From contig CAYUZT010000002.1 in the NCBI GenBank assembly GCA_964449445.1, positions 124,001-188,000 on the forward strand: a stretch of DNA of 64,000 bases, read 5' to 3'. Below, piece after piece: positions 33,294 through 42,317 of this stretch; position 1 is the stretch's first letter; each line of letters opens with the position of its first letter. Position numbers and translations under genes: made by a program. The notes beneath the pieces were generated by a model, which had not been told where the DNA came from, searched no databases, and saw only the letters and a program-made list of their open reading frames with translations. Origin of the DNA: JABFSS01 sp964449445. GTDB taxonomy: Bacteria; Patescibacteriota; Gracilibacteria; Peribacterales; Peribacteraceae.

Positions 33294-35168
33294 TTCCTTC
33301 ACCATTCTCTGTGCGTCCTGATTTCCAGGATCCATTCTCAGCACCTGTTTCAGGAGATCTCCCGCTCTCACAGGATCTGTTTTAAGCACATGTGCTGCCA
33401 GCGCAGTCATGATCCTTGGATCATCAGGGCTGAGAGCATTAGCTTTCTCCAGACTTGCGAGTGCTTCTTCTGATTTGTGCTGCGCATCAAGAATGAGTGA
33501 GAGGTTATACAGCACGCCTTCCGTGTTCGGATTCCACTGCAATGCCATCCGGAATTGCTCCTCTGCCTCCTCCGTCTTCCCCTCTTCCAGGAGCAAGCTC
33601 CCCAATTTGTTCCGCGCAGAGACGTACGAGGAATCCATCTCGACCGCCTTGCGGTACTTTTCCATCGCGGCGGGGATGTTTTTTTCGTACTCATCCAGCA
33701 CTCCCAGTGCAACGAGCGGCTCGGGGTTGAGTGGGTCGAGTGTCTGTGCGGCAATGAACTGCTCTCTGGCATCGTCCACCCGCCCGACTTTCGCGTACAC
33801 CGTTCCCAGGCCCATGCGTAGCTGGACGTCATCGCCGTACCCAAGGCCGTCGCGCAAAAGCTTGATCGCCTGATCGTATTTTCCGCTTCTGCGAGCCATG
33901 GAGGCGAGCGATACGCGCGCGGCGATCGATTCGGGGTGGAGCCGTAGAGTATTTGCAAAGAGGCTTTCGGCGGAGTCCCAGATGCGCGTCTGGAGAGATG
34001 ACAGCACGCATAAGATGATGACGAGGGGGACGCCGATGGATGCAAGCAATCTCTGTGATGGCATTCTCAGACGTGAGCGCTCACTCCACCCGTGAAGCGC
34101 CATCGCAACAATCAGGAAAAATCCGATCGAGGGAAGGTACGGATACCGGTCCGAGGCAAAGTACATCTCCCCTCCCTTGTGAAAGTTGATGAAGGTGGGA
34201 GCAAGAGTCACGAGGAAAAATGCGACGCCAAACATGATCCATCGATTCCATCGCAGGGAGAACACGGTGAATCCGATCAACATCAACACGATCAGCACGG
34301 GAACAATGAATGCAGATTCCAGAAGACTGATTGCACCACGATAGGGATAGAACACTCCCAGATGAATCGGTAGGAGAAGTTTCTGCAGGTAGAACACGGT
34401 GCTTTTGGCTGCCATCAGGGCTGTCTCCCACGTTGTGTGATGCGAGAGAATACGTTCTTTTCCTGCAGTAGCTACGACCAGAAAAATTCCGGAGAGCATC
34501 AGGTAGGGAATCTTCTCCATGAGAATTTTCCAACTCCACTTCCGGCGTTCCATGAGCAGGTCACTCAAGATCAATGCGACAGGCAACGTCATCGCCATCA
34601 CCTTGGAGAGGAGGGCTAATAGGAAGGAGAGAATGCTCAACACGTACGTTGTAGGGGCGTTGTGTGCAACGCCCTTTCTGTAGTGGAGATACGCGATGAA
34701 CGAGAGAAGAAAAAAGAACGTCGACAGCAGGTCCTTCCTCCCCGCAAGCCACGCGACGGCTTCGGTATGCAGCGGATGGACGGCAAACAGGAGCCCTGCA
34801 ACCAGCGCCACATGTCGTTTCTGTGTGAGGAGCAGAAGCAGCCATGCGACAAGGAGAGCGTTGCCCGCGTGCAGCAGAATGTTTGTGAGGTGATAGATCC
34901 ACGGCCGCAATCCTCCGATCAAATAATTCACCTGATAACTGACGAACGTCAGCGGAATGTAGAGCTCCGGATCGTACGTTGTGAAGACCGTACGAAGATT
35001 TTCTGGCGTCATGCCCCGTACCGCCAGGTTATGAGTGATGAGCAGATCATCATCGAGGGGGGCGAAGTCCTGCAAAAGAGTTCTGCCGAACGCAAGAAAC
35101 GTCACGGCCAGAAAAAGACCGATAATCAGGAATACGTAACGAGGCTGGGGGAATGTGATGGTCTCCAT
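33282..35168 (-). CDS. TMTC-like membrane glycosyltransferase with C-terminal TPRs
   Basis: About 628 aa. N-terminal half has around ten membrane helices with the GT-C-type acidic motif in APLDDDLLITHN and the HPLHTEAVAWLAGRKDLL loop typical of TMTC-like O-mannosyltransferases. The C-terminal 250 residues contain at least five TPRs (for example AREQFIAAQTLDPLNPEPLVALG and ALEKANALSPDD-like units). Probably glycosylates exported proteins or lipids; acceptor unknown. ATG at 35168 has TACAAT 8 nt upstream; a longer start at 35237 exists. KGVAHNAPTTYV in a loop is encoded by an in-frame palindrome. Confidence 0.85.
   Translation of the reverse strand: METITFPQPRYVFLIIGLFLAVTFLAFGRTLLQDFAPLDDDLLITHNLAVRGMTPENLRTVFTTYDPELYIPLTFVSYQVNYLIGGLRPWIYHLTNILLHAGNALLVAWLLLLLTQKRHVALVAGLLFAVHPLHTEAVAWLAGRKDLLSTFFFLLSFIAYLHYRKGVAHNAPTTYVLSILSFLLALLSKVMAMTLPVALILSDLLMERRKWSWKILMEKIPYLMLSGIFLVVATAGKERILSHHTTWETALMAAKSTVFYLQKLLLPIHLGVFYPYRGAISLLESAFIVPVLIVLMLIGFTVFSLRWNRWIMFGVAFFLVTLAPTFINFHKGGEMYFASDRYPYLPSIGFFLIVAMALHGWSERSRLRMPSQRLLASIGVPLVIILCVLSSLQTRIWDSAESLFANTLRLHPESIAARVSLASMARRSGKYDQAIKLLRDGLGYGDDVQLRMGLGTVYAKVGRVDDAREQFIAAQTLDPLNPEPLVALGVLDEYEKNIPAAMEKYRKAVEMDSSYVSARNKLGSLLLEEGKTEEAEEQFRMALQWNPNTEGVLYNLSLILDAQHKSEEALASLEKANALSPDDPRIMTALAAHVLKTDPVRAGDLLKQVLRMDPGNQDAQRMVKELTG
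34655..34674. repeat. Palindrome inside the TMTC-like gene
   Basis: GGGCGTTG and CAACGCCC around TGTG, a perfect 8-bp stem, read in frame in a short loop between membrane helices. Confidence 0.85.
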
Positions 35169-35273
35169 GGGTCCTGATTGTAGCGCGTCCGAGCTTGACT
35201 GATGCTTAGCTGAGTTTCCTATATCCATTCTCTGCATGGCTCAGAATGCGAAATTTTGGTATCATAGTGAGAA

Positions 35274-36236
35274 ATGCACATCGAACTTCATATTCCGCGT
35301 CCGGGGACGGCTCTCCTCGCTGTTGCCGCAGTCTCGGGCTGGGCTCTCTACTTCCATCCTGCAGCCGATCAGGCTGCTGCGGTCATCGAGGCTTCTCCCA
35401 TGCAGACGACGGAACTGGCCTCTCCCGTTGACGCTGTTATGCCGGCTCCCGCAGAGGAAATCACCGATCTTGATGAACTTCTTGCTGCACGCGGTCCGGG
35501 TAATCCCATGAATGAAGAGGAACTGACGGGTCTGACACAGGCGGAAATTCGTATGAAGAGGGCGCGCGCGGAGCAAGACTTCCTCCGCCAGCGCGATGCG
35601 ATTATTCGCGATCAGCTTAAGAGTCTTCAGAAGGAACGCGAAGTCCTGGGCCCGAACGTGGATCCCGCGATCGAGGAACAATTCCGCCAGAGCGTACGAC
35701 TCATCACGTCGCTGGCGCGATACCGGCAGAAGGCCGAACAGTTTCTGCTCATGTCGTACCGGCAGGAATGGGAATCCGAAGAGCGCGCAATGGTGGCTGC
35801 AACCGGCGCGCCCAAGAAAAAAGTCTCTCTCTTCTGGCCGATTGAGCCGAAGATCGGCATCTCCGCGTACTTCCTCGACGAAGGCTACAAGGAGCGTTTC
35901 AAGGTGGAGCACTACGCGATCGATATTCCCGTGGAGCAGGGAACAGTTGTTCTCGCGGCGGCTCCCGGCATTGTGAAGGACGTCGTCAACCACGGACTCG
36001 GTTACAATTACGTGACCGTCGATCACGGCGGGTACGCGACGGTCTACGGGCACCTGAGCCAGTTCAACGTGCGCGCGGGCGAACGTCTGAGGGCAGGGTC
36101 GAAGATCGGACTCTCTGGCGGCATGCCGGGACTGCCCGGTGGCGGACTGTCAACAGGTCCGCATCTCCACTTTGGTCTCTACGTGAAGGGGGTCCCGGTG
36201 GATCCGCTTAAATATCTGCCGAAGTATCGGGGGTAA
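35274..36236 (+). CDS. Exported M23-family peptidase with coiled coil
   Basis: 320 aa. Residues 1-35 hold a hydrophobic export signal or anchor. A helical coiled-coil region covers about 80-165 and the LytM/M23 domain about 185-315. The zinc ligands read H in KVEHYAIDIP with its Asp, and HLHF in TGPHLHFGLY; GYNYVTVDHGGYATVYGHLSQ is the central strand pair. It should be an active peptidoglycan endopeptidase, or EnvC-like. Extended -10 TGGTATCAT ends 8 nt before the ATG. Convergent overlap of 29 bp with dgt. Confidence 0.92.
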   Translation: MHIELHIPRPGTALLAVAAVSGWALYFHPAADQAAAVIEASPMQTTELASPVDAVMPAPAEEITDLDELLAARGPGNPMNEEELTGLTQAEIRMKRARAEQDFLRQRDAIIRDQLKSLQKEREVLGPNVDPAIEEQFRQSVRLITSLARYRQKAEQFLLMSYRQEWESEERAMVAATGAPKKKVSLFWPIEPKIGISAYFLDEGYKERFKVEHYAIDIPVEQGTVVLAAAPGIVKDVVNHGLGYNYVTVDHGGYATVYGHLSQFNVRAGERLRAGSKIGLSGGMPGLPGGGLSTGPHLHFGLYVKGVPVDPLKYLPKYRG

Positions 36237-37221
36237 GTATTGTTTTCGCGTACGCATCCGTCATGCCGGCGACGTAGTCCTTTACGCCTTCCGGAAGCGA
36301 ACTCCCCGTGCGTTTTTGCAGCGCCAGAACTTTGTCCGAGGGATCAGAGAAAAATTTTTCGCATAGTGCAATCACGGAGGCTTTTCCATCCGTACTTGCC
36401 TCCAGGACGCGCGGATGTTCGTACATATGCGTCCACAGGAATCCGCGCAATTCTTTCAGCTGCACTTTCATGTCTTTGGACGGGAAGCCGTCGTGGTCAT
36501 AGGCGTCCGTTACCAGTAAATGGATCAGGCTGCCTCTCAGAGACGTACCGCGTTCCCGCGCGCGGTCAGTTGCCATGCGGGCAAGTCGCACCCCGTCCAG
36601 TTGCTCCTGGGTGAAGAGCTCCGCGCGCAATCCATCTTCGCAGTCATGTCCGGTGTAGGCGATTTCATCGGCGAGGTTTACGAGTTCCGCCTCGCGACCG
36701 AGAGGCTTTGGCCCGTGCTTCTGCAATCCTTCCAGCACTTCGCGATTGAGGTTGAGTCCCGGATACAGGGATGAATGTTCTTCCAGCAGCGTCACCACGC
36801 GCAGCGATTGCTCGTTATGTTCAAAACTGCCGTCATGCGCTCGCATCCATTCATCCAGAGCGGATTCCCCCGCATGGCCGAACGGCGGATGGCCCAGGTC
36901 ATGCGCGAGCGCGATGCACTCAGCGAGATCCTCATTGAGTGAGAGCGTCCGCGCCATATCGCGACTGATCTGCGCTACCTCCATCGTGTGCGTGAGACGC
37001 GTGCGGTAGTGGTCTCCTTTTCCGGCGACGAACACCTGCGTTTTGCCTTTCAACCTCCGGAATGCTTGCGAGTGAATGATCCGATCGCGGTCCCGCTGGA
37101 ACGGGAATCGCGTTTCATCTTCCGGTTCAGGGTAGATGCGCCCTAGTGTCCCCTGATGCGGTACTGCAGTGGGGGCGAGGATGGCATTGGCCTCGGCCAT
37201 TCGCTCAGACAGGGATTTCAT
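36208..37221 (-). CDS. dgt: Deoxyguanosinetriphosphate triphosphohydrolase-like protein
   Basis: HD-domain dNTPase releasing tripolyphosphate from dNTPs. 337 aa. The HD metal site is complete: RLTHTMEVAQI for the first His, LAHDLGHPPFGHAGE for the HD pair, and ADEIAYTGHDCEDGL for the downstream Asp. FPFQRDRDRIIHSQAFRRLKGKTQVF is the family's substrate-contact start. The ATG at 37221 is set by MKSLSERMAEAN and a TACAAT 6 nt upstream; the longer TTG start at 37305 is unlikely. A role in dNTP pool balance is family knowledge. Confidence 0.93.
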   Translation of the reverse strand: MKSLSERMAEANAILAPTAVPHQGTLGRIYPEPEDETRFPFQRDRDRIIHSQAFRRLKGKTQVFVAGKGDHYRTRLTHTMEVAQISRDMARTLSLNEDLAECIALAHDLGHPPFGHAGESALDEWMRAHDGSFEHNEQSLRVVTLLEEHSSLYPGLNLNREVLEGLQKHGPKPLGREAELVNLADEIAYTGHDCEDGLRAELFTQEQLDGVRLARMATDRARERGTSLRGSLIHLLVTDAYDHDGFPSKDMKVQLKELRGFLWTHMYEHPRVLEASTDGKASVIALCEKFFSDPSDKVLALQKRTGSSLPEGVKDYVAGMTDAYAKTILTPDTSADI

Positions 37222-37415
37222 GTGGGTATTGTAGCGTTGTGGCATCTTTCCATGAACATGCCCAAAGGCCGCCGGGCAGAAACGCTTGTCCCTTGGAGTG
37301 ACCAAGTGGGTGACCGCATCCCATCACCACGGTGACAGGTGATTAGGCCTCCCGAACGACAACTTAGAGAAGAAACGTTAGAGCCGCAAAACGTGCCGTC
37401 GAGCTACAGATGACT

Positions 37416-38096
37416 CTACTCCCGGCGCAGTGCGCACGCGAGCATATTCGTGTGTCCTTGTTTCACCGCTTCTAGGTCACCACCTCTGTAGGTCCAATAT
37501 GTTTCAGGATGACATCGCGTGCAATCGGGGTGCCTTTCGATATGCCCAGGCTCCACTCCGCAATCGAGAAATTGCTGCGTCGCTGCTCCCTGAAGATTCA
37601 CACATTTTCCGTCGATGAATGTAGGCGAGAGAGAGGGAAGTTCATTCTTCGGATCACTGAACTCCGCGCATTTCTGACACAGCGATGGTCCAGCTCCGAC
37701 GAACGTCTGCGAGGGGAGAATCCCCCACTCCCGCTTCATCACCGCGAAGAATTCTGGAATTGCGCCCGCAACCACTCCTCTCCATCCAACATGCAGAGCT
37801 CCAACGACACCGTGCTCTGGCGCGTAGACGACGAAGTTCTGACAGTCGGCCGAGCGACAGCAAAGGGCGAGGTCTGGAGTATCAGTGATCATACCATCCG
37901 CTTCCTCTGTTCGATTAGATGAAGTGCGGATGATCACAGTTCTCTTCCCGTGCATCTGATGCAGGCCAGTGGCGGATTGCACGTGGAGACATTTTGCGGC
38001 ATCGGTGTCGCTTTGGATGTCATCGGATTTTGTGAAGAGGGCGATCTGGAGTCGATCATCAAATTGCCGGAACAGTGAAAAGGGAGTGGCAATCAT
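37416..38096 (-). CDS. pgeF: Purine nucleoside phosphorylase/laccase-domain protein, YfiH (PgeF) family
   Basis: 226 aa. The zinc-site pattern is there: ADGMITDTPDLALCCRSADC, HVGWRGVVAGAI (His), and HPDCTRCHPETYWTYRGG near the end. The family was once called multicopper polyphenol oxidase; biochemical work assigned purine nucleoside phosphorylase activity and a role in fixing mis-incorporated peptidoglycan residues. The start overlaps the stop of the upstream nnrD gene by 4 bp (ATGA), so the two are translationally coupled. Confidence 0.92.
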   Translation of the reverse strand: MIATPFSLFRQFDDRLQIALFTKSDDIQSDTDAAKCLHVQSATGLHQMHGKRTVIIRTSSNRTEEADGMITDTPDLALCCRSADCQNFVVYAPEHGVVGALHVGWRGVVAGAIPEFFAVMKREWGILPSQTFVGAGPSLCQKCAEFSDPKNELPSLSPTFIDGKCVNLQGAATQQFLDCGVEPGHIERHPDCTRCHPETYWTYRGGDLEAVKQGHTNMLACALRRE

Positions 38097-38878
38097 GCTC
38101 TTACAAAGTCATGGAGCAAGTGAGGAATCTCGGCAATCACCTCTCGTGTCGTATACGCAAACCCCTTCGTCTCACACAAGATCGTCCCCGCACGTTTGAT
38201 GACTCTCGATGCGATCTCACACGACTCTCCAGGTTTCATGCCTTGCGCAATCAACCCCGCGATTAATCCTGCAAGAGCGTCTCCTGTTCCACCAACAGTG
38301 AGGCCAGCATTGCCGCCGGCAATTTCTTTTGAGGCTGTTCCCGGCGCAGCGATATGGTCTGTGTGTCCCTTCAGGTGAATAACCACATCGTTCTTCGTCG
38401 CAGCGTCACTCATCTGACCAGGAGTGATGCCCATCCGTTCCAACTCTCCCAGATGCGGAGTGAGCACGGCAGTTTTTCCCGATGCTGCTGTGATCGTCCA
38501 TGACTGCAGAGCGCTCGCATCCAGAACGAGAGGACAGGGGGCACCTTCAATAAGTTCACGAATCAGCTTGAGCGCCGCAGGAGTGCGACTGAGTCCCGGT
38601 CCGATCACGGCGATATCCACTGTGGCGAGCATCTCGAGCAGCGGTCGCAGATCTTTTTTCGTCAATTCATCCTCATGGAACGGATGCACTTGGAAATTGA
38701 GCGACTGCATCCGCGCGACTTGCTGATGCAGCGCAGGGAGCGCGAGGAAGATCAGATCCACTCCACTTGCCTCGGCCGCGAGCGCGGAGAAAATCGGCGC
38801 TCCATGCTGATGAAGTGAGCCGCCGATCACGGCGACTTTGCCGTTTTCGCCTTTATGGGAGTCAGAATTTCTTTGCAT
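38093..38878 (-). CDS. nnrD: ADP/ATP-dependent (S)-NAD(P)H-hydrate dehydratase
   Basis: Repairs damaged NAD(P)H hydrates. 261 aa ribokinase-like fold: GKVAVIGGSLHQHGAPIFSA near the start, VIGPGLSRTPAAL for the substrate pocket, and the nucleotide/anion motif GGNAGLTVGGTGDALAGLIA near residue 190 with the catalytic Asp. The N-terminal epimerase (NnrE) domain found in many bacteria is missing, as is common for the stand-alone form. It is the first gene of a two-gene unit with pgeF. Confidence 0.92.
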   Translation of the reverse strand: MQRNSDSHKGENGKVAVIGGSLHQHGAPIFSALAAEASGVDLIFLALPALHQQVARMQSLNFQVHPFHEDELTKKDLRPLLEMLATVDIAVIGPGLSRTPAALKLIRELIEGAPCPLVLDASALQSWTITAASGKTAVLTPHLGELERMGITPGQMSDAATKNDVVIHLKGHTDHIAAPGTASKEIAGGNAGLTVGGTGDALAGLIAGLIAQGMKPGESCEIASRVIKRAGTILCETKGFAYTTREVIAEIPHLLHDFVRA

Positions 38879-38908
38879 AGACGCGAGGGAGAGGATACAG
38901 TTTTTCTC

Positions 38909-39184
38909 ATGCAGAAGCAGGGTACTGAATTTCGCGTAGCAAAGAGAGAAGCAATTGAATTTGTATGTTCGGGCGACATTTCATATTCACATGAGGTGCG
39001 AGTAGCTCTCGAACGACGTCTTCAAAATCTTCCTGATGATTTCAAGGTCAGTCGCTCAGTTTTGATTGGTCCCGTGGAAGTTACATTGCACGGTTCGCAA
39101 TCCACAGAGGCGCAGCAAAATTGTTCGTATTCTTTTCTTCGGCGCATCAATAAACTTTTCAGACATCAACAAAACTATTTTTGA
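38909..39184 (+). CDS. Small hypothetical protein
   Basis: 91 aa, no family recognised. Mixed charged sequence with TEFRVAKREAIEFVCSGDIS at the start and SFLRRINKLFRHQQNYF at the end; no export signal. The ATG at 38909 is favoured over the longer frame from 38855 by TACAGT (38896-38901) 7 nt upstream. It overlaps the convergent glycosyltransferase gene by 10 bp. More AT-rich codons than neighbours. Real coding status is likely but not certain. Confidence 0.55.
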   Translation: MQKQGTEFRVAKREAIEFVCSGDISYSHEVRVALERRLQNLPDDFKVSRSVLIGPVEVTLHGSQSTEAQQNCSYSFLRRINKLFRHQQNYF

Positions 39185-40284
39185 GCATGTAATCTCTCGA
39201 GCGTTCTCTGAACTTCAGCGGAAATTCTTTTCCGAAAATGCTCCGACGAAAATTTCTTTGCGTGATTTCGAATAGTTTCCGGGTTGTACTGCCATTGAGA
39301 AAATTTCTTCAATGCATCGGTGAGTGATGCAGTCGTTTGTTCATCAAAAAATAATCCAGTGACCTCCGGCGTCACAGTATCGAGCGCCCCACCTTCTCCA
39401 TACGCAATAACCGGAGTTCCCGAGGCCTGCGCCTCCAGTGGCACGATGCCAGCGTCTTCGTGCGCGGGGAACAATAGCGCTTTTGCAGAAGCGTAGAGAG
39501 CGGGGAGTTCGTCATCCGTAACGTTGGAGCGGAAGGTCACCGTGGGGCCGGCAATCGCCTTCAGTCGTTTCTCCTCCTGCCCTTTGCCGACGATCGTGAG
39601 GGGGAGTTTCAGTAGATTCGCGCATTCGATGATCAAATCGAAACGTTTGTACGGCACCAGTCTCCCGACAGCCAGGAACGTCTTCCGTTCGGCGAGAGGA
39701 ATCAGTGGTGTCTGGAAGAAACGATCTTGGACAGGCGGGGGGATGATCGCGGCGGATCGTCCGTAAATGCGCTCGATCCGTCCCGCGGTTTCCCGCGAAT
39801 TCGCAATGAACGCGTCCACTCGTCTGGCAGTCGAAAGATCCCATCTGCGCAGGCGGCTCAGTTCGCGCTTAATTCTCCTGCGCAGCAGCCACGGAATCCG
39901 GAAGTCCTGCAGGTATTGGTCTTCCATCTCCCATGCGTAGCGCATGGGCGTGTGGCAGTAGCACACGTGGACGGCGGAGCTGCCGGGAATAATTCCCTTC
40001 CCGACCGCATGCGACGAGCTGAGGATCGCATCGAATCCGCGCACATCCATATCTTCGATTGCCCGCGGCATGAATGGCAGCAGGAATTGGTGCTGCCCCA
40101 GAAGCCGGTAGAGCCACTGCAGTCTGGACGTTCGGATATCCGCATTTGCAAACTCATCCGGCAAGGTGCTGTGCATGACCGTCGTGAAGATCGGGCTCTG
40201 CGGCCAGAGCGCATGGAATTCCGCGAGCGTCCGCTCCGCTCCGCCGAATGTCGTTAGCCAATCCGCAACAATGGCAAGTTGCAT
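39175..40284 (-). CDS. Glycosyltransferase family 4 (second copy type)
   Basis: 369 aa, GT-B fold. FGGAERTLAEFHALWPQSPI opens the acceptor lobe, HTPMRYAWEMEDQYL is typical of the mannosyl/rhamnosyl transferase group, and the donor lobe has LAVGRLVPYKRFDLIIECA near residue 200 and LLFPAHEDAGIVPLEAQASG near 285 (EX7E-type). Sugar not predictable. The ATG at 40284 matches MQLAIVADWL; extra upstream codons read a repeat arm. Divergent from ftsQ. Confidence 0.92.
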   Translation of the reverse strand: MQLAIVADWLTTFGGAERTLAEFHALWPQSPIFTTVMHSTLPDEFANADIRTSRLQWLYRLLGQHQFLLPFMPRAIEDMDVRGFDAILSSSHAVGKGIIPGSSAVHVCYCHTPMRYAWEMEDQYLQDFRIPWLLRRRIKRELSRLRRWDLSTARRVDAFIANSRETAGRIERIYGRSAAIIPPPVQDRFFQTPLIPLAERKTFLAVGRLVPYKRFDLIIECANLLKLPLTIVGKGQEEKRLKAIAGPTVTFRSNVTDDELPALYASAKALLFPAHEDAGIVPLEAQASGTPVIAYGEGGALDTVTPEVTGLFFDEQTTASLTDALKKFSQWQYNPETIRNHAKKFSSEHFRKRISAEVQRTLERLHAQK

Positions 40285-40305
40285 ATCCCTACTATACGGG
40301 ATTGT

Positions 40306-40352
40306 TCTTTTCCTTGGCTTCATTGGCTTCGTCGACATCTTCGGCTTCCTTT
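40306..40352. repeat. Single word-repeat arm, GGCTTCnTTGGCTTC type
   Basis: CTTGGCTTCATTGGCTTCGT followed by CGACATCTTCGGCTTCC, the same word family as 23600-23758 but without a clear second arm here. It ends at the ftsQ -10 box. Confidence 0.6.
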
Positions 40353-40363
40353 AGAATACCCCC

Positions 40364-41305
40364 GTGCTCAAGCGCCCCACCCGTCCGCTCCCCCGTCGGT
40401 TCAATAGGCCGCTCACTCCTGGAACGCGCACGTTCGTCGAGCGTCGGCATAAACGGGTACGCGAACATCGCCGGGAACGTTCCCGGCGTTCGGTGCGCCG
40501 GTGGAGAGCATTCTTTCTGGAGCAGCTCTCCGCCCTGCGGAAATGGGTATGGGTACTCCTCGGGAGTCTCGCGCTGCTCTTTCTCTGTCTCTTCCTCTTC
40601 TCGCCGGTCTTCCATATCCGTGAAATCCGGGTTGTCCGCACCGAAGGACGCGTCGAACTTCCCAAAGTTCTCCAGACACTCGCCCCTCTCTACGGCAGGC
40701 ATCTTCTGTTCCTCGCCACGCACGACGTGACGACCAAGGTGCGGGAGGTGGTCCCCGATGCCGTTTCCGTGACCGTCTCCAAAAAATATCCCTCGCAAGT
40801 ATCCATTCGCATCGAACTCGTTCCGCTCGTCGCGCAAGTGCGGTTTGAGCCGTCCGCGGAAAACACGCTGAGCGGTTCGTTGCTCGCGTCGGGTTCGGGG
40901 GCGGATGTCGCTCCTCAGCGGAGAGAATTCCTCACCGAGAACGGTCTTCTCGTTTCCGCTCTCCGTCCGGCAGCAGCAGATCCCCTTCCCATCGCGCGCA
41001 TCGTGGACTGGAGCGTGCGGCCGGTGCCGGGAGCCGTGCTCCTGCCTCCGGAATTTTTCCAGCATATGCGACGCATGGAGCAGGTTCTCGTGTTGGAATT
41101 CGGTCAGAACATCCGCCTGCGGACGGTGTACCTGCGCGCGCGGGAATTCCATTTGGATACGGACAAAATCAGTTTCTGGTTCGACGTGCGCGCGCCGGTG
41201 GAAGTCGAACTTGAGCGCTTAAGGATGTTCCTCAAGTCAGTGAAATTAACGGAAGTGAAAAGTTACGTCGACTTACGACTGACAGGCAGGGTTGTCTATA
41301 AATAA
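40364..41305 (+). CDS. ftsQ: FtsQ/DivIB-like division protein with POTRA domain
   Basis: 313 aa. A very basic cytoplasmic N-terminus (residues 1-60, many Arg), one membrane helix (KWVWVLLGSLALLFLCLFLF), then a POTRA domain (FHIREIRVVRTEGRVELPKV...) and a FtsQ-like beta domain. Topology and domain order fit divisome FtsQ/DivIB, which links FtsB/FtsL to septal synthesis. The start is GTG at 40364 with TAGAAT (40352-40357) 6 nt upstream, a leaderless pattern. The following dacA-like and LysM-M23 genes on the same strand form a wall/division cluster. Confidence 0.88.
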   Translation: MLKRPTRPLPRRFNRPLTPGTRTFVERRHKRVREHRRERSRRSVRRWRAFFLEQLSALRKWVWVLLGSLALLFLCLFLFSPVFHIREIRVVRTEGRVELPKVLQTLAPLYGRHLLFLATHDVTTKVREVVPDAVSVTVSKKYPSQVSIRIELVPLVAQVRFEPSAENTLSGSLLASGSGADVAPQRREFLTENGLLVSALRPAAADPLPIARIVDWSVRPVPGAVLLPPEFFQHMRRMEQVLVLEFGQNIRLRTVYLRAREFHLDTDKISFWFDVRAPVEVELERLRMFLKSVKLTEVKSYVDLRLTGRVVYK

Positions 41306-41342
41306 GGGAACTTCTGAAAACGGCGATTTCTGTCATGGTGAG

Positions 41343-41359
41343 CCCTTCGAGCCTCAGGG
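41343..41359. repeat. Palindromic element, CCCTTCGA...TCAGGG
   Basis: CCCTTCGAGCCTCAGGG in the spacer between ftsQ and the carboxypeptidase gene; short member of the family seen at 1752, 17376, 26210, 50602 and 61622. Confidence 0.75.
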
Positions 41360-41433
41360 TAAACTCCTCGAACCATGGACAAAATACGGAGACTTTGCTG
41401 TGAATATTCCCCGGCGCTGCTAGAATTTCCGCA

Positions 41434-42312
41434 ATGGAAAGTCTCCCCGTTGTCCTGTCTGTCTTCTTGATGGGACTGCTTCCGCTGGCCACTCCGCCTG
41501 CGGCGCAGCCAACCACCCTTGCGGCCCTGTCGCTCGGGTCCCCTCCCCTCATGCAGAGCCAGAATTTCCCCGGCACTGCCCTCGCGCGCAACATCTCGGC
41601 GTCGGGGGTGGTGATCATGGATGTCCAGAGCGGGCAGGAGCTCTTCGCGCGCCATGCCGATCGCAGACGTCCCGTAGGAAGCCTTACCAAGATGATGACC
41701 GCGGTGATCATCGCGGAGTCTCACACGATGGATGAGGTCGTCACAATTCCAAAGGACGGCGGCATGGTCGAGGGCGAAAAACTTCCTCTCCCCCCAAACG
41801 CGCATTTCACCGTGGGGGATCTGCTCTCCGCCATGCTGATCTCCTCGGCCAACGATGCCGCCGAAGTTCTCGCCCGGTTCCACAGCGGCTCACGCGGCGA
41901 TTTTGTCGCCGTCATGAACGATCGTGCGAGGCAGCTGGGGCTGCGCGATACCGCGTTCGCCAATCCCAGCGGGCTCGATGAAGCCGGCCAGTGGTCCACC
42001 GCGCGCGATATGGCCCGCCTTGCAAAGTACGCCGTGCGCAACGCAGACATCCGCAAACGGATGTCCACGAGCCAGGCATCGATTTACAGCAAGGAAGGGC
42101 AGAAATTCGTCCTCATCCATACACATTCGCTCCTGAAGAAAGGCAGCGCCGTCATCGCCGGCAAAACAGGCACCACGGCGGCCGCGCGCCAGTGCCTCTT
42201 CTCGCTCGTCAAAGAAAAAGACAGAGAGTACATTGTCGTGATTCTCGGTTCACGCGAGCGGTATATCGATATGCGCTTCGTTCTGAGGGTCCTGCGCACT
42301 CTCTTCGCCTGA
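41434..42312 (+). CDS. dacA: D-alanyl-D-alanine carboxypeptidase (S11 family)
   Basis: 292 aa exported penicillin-binding protein that trims the terminal D-Ala of wall pentapeptides. Signal peptide about 1-24. The three catalytic motifs are intact: SLTKMM (SxxK) near residue 82, SANDAAE (SxN) near 138, and KTGTT near 246. It lacks the long C-terminal anchor domain of PBP5. TAGAAT (41421-41426) is 7 nt before the ATG and no Shine-Dalgarno is seen, again a leaderless arrangement. Five bp separate it from the next wall gene. Confidence 0.94.
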   Translation: MESLPVVLSVFLMGLLPLATPPAAQPTTLAALSLGSPPLMQSQNFPGTALARNISASGVVIMDVQSGQELFARHADRRRPVGSLTKMMTAVIIAESHTMDEVVTIPKDGGMVEGEKLPLPPNAHFTVGDLLSAMLISSANDAAEVLARFHSGSRGDFVAVMNDRARQLGLRDTAFANPSGLDEAGQWSTARDMARLAKYAVRNADIRKRMSTSQASIYSKEGQKFVLIHTHSLLKKGSAVIAGKTGTTAAARQCLFSLVKEKDREYIVVILGSRERYIDMRFVLRVLRTLFA

Positions 42313-42317
42313 TCTCC

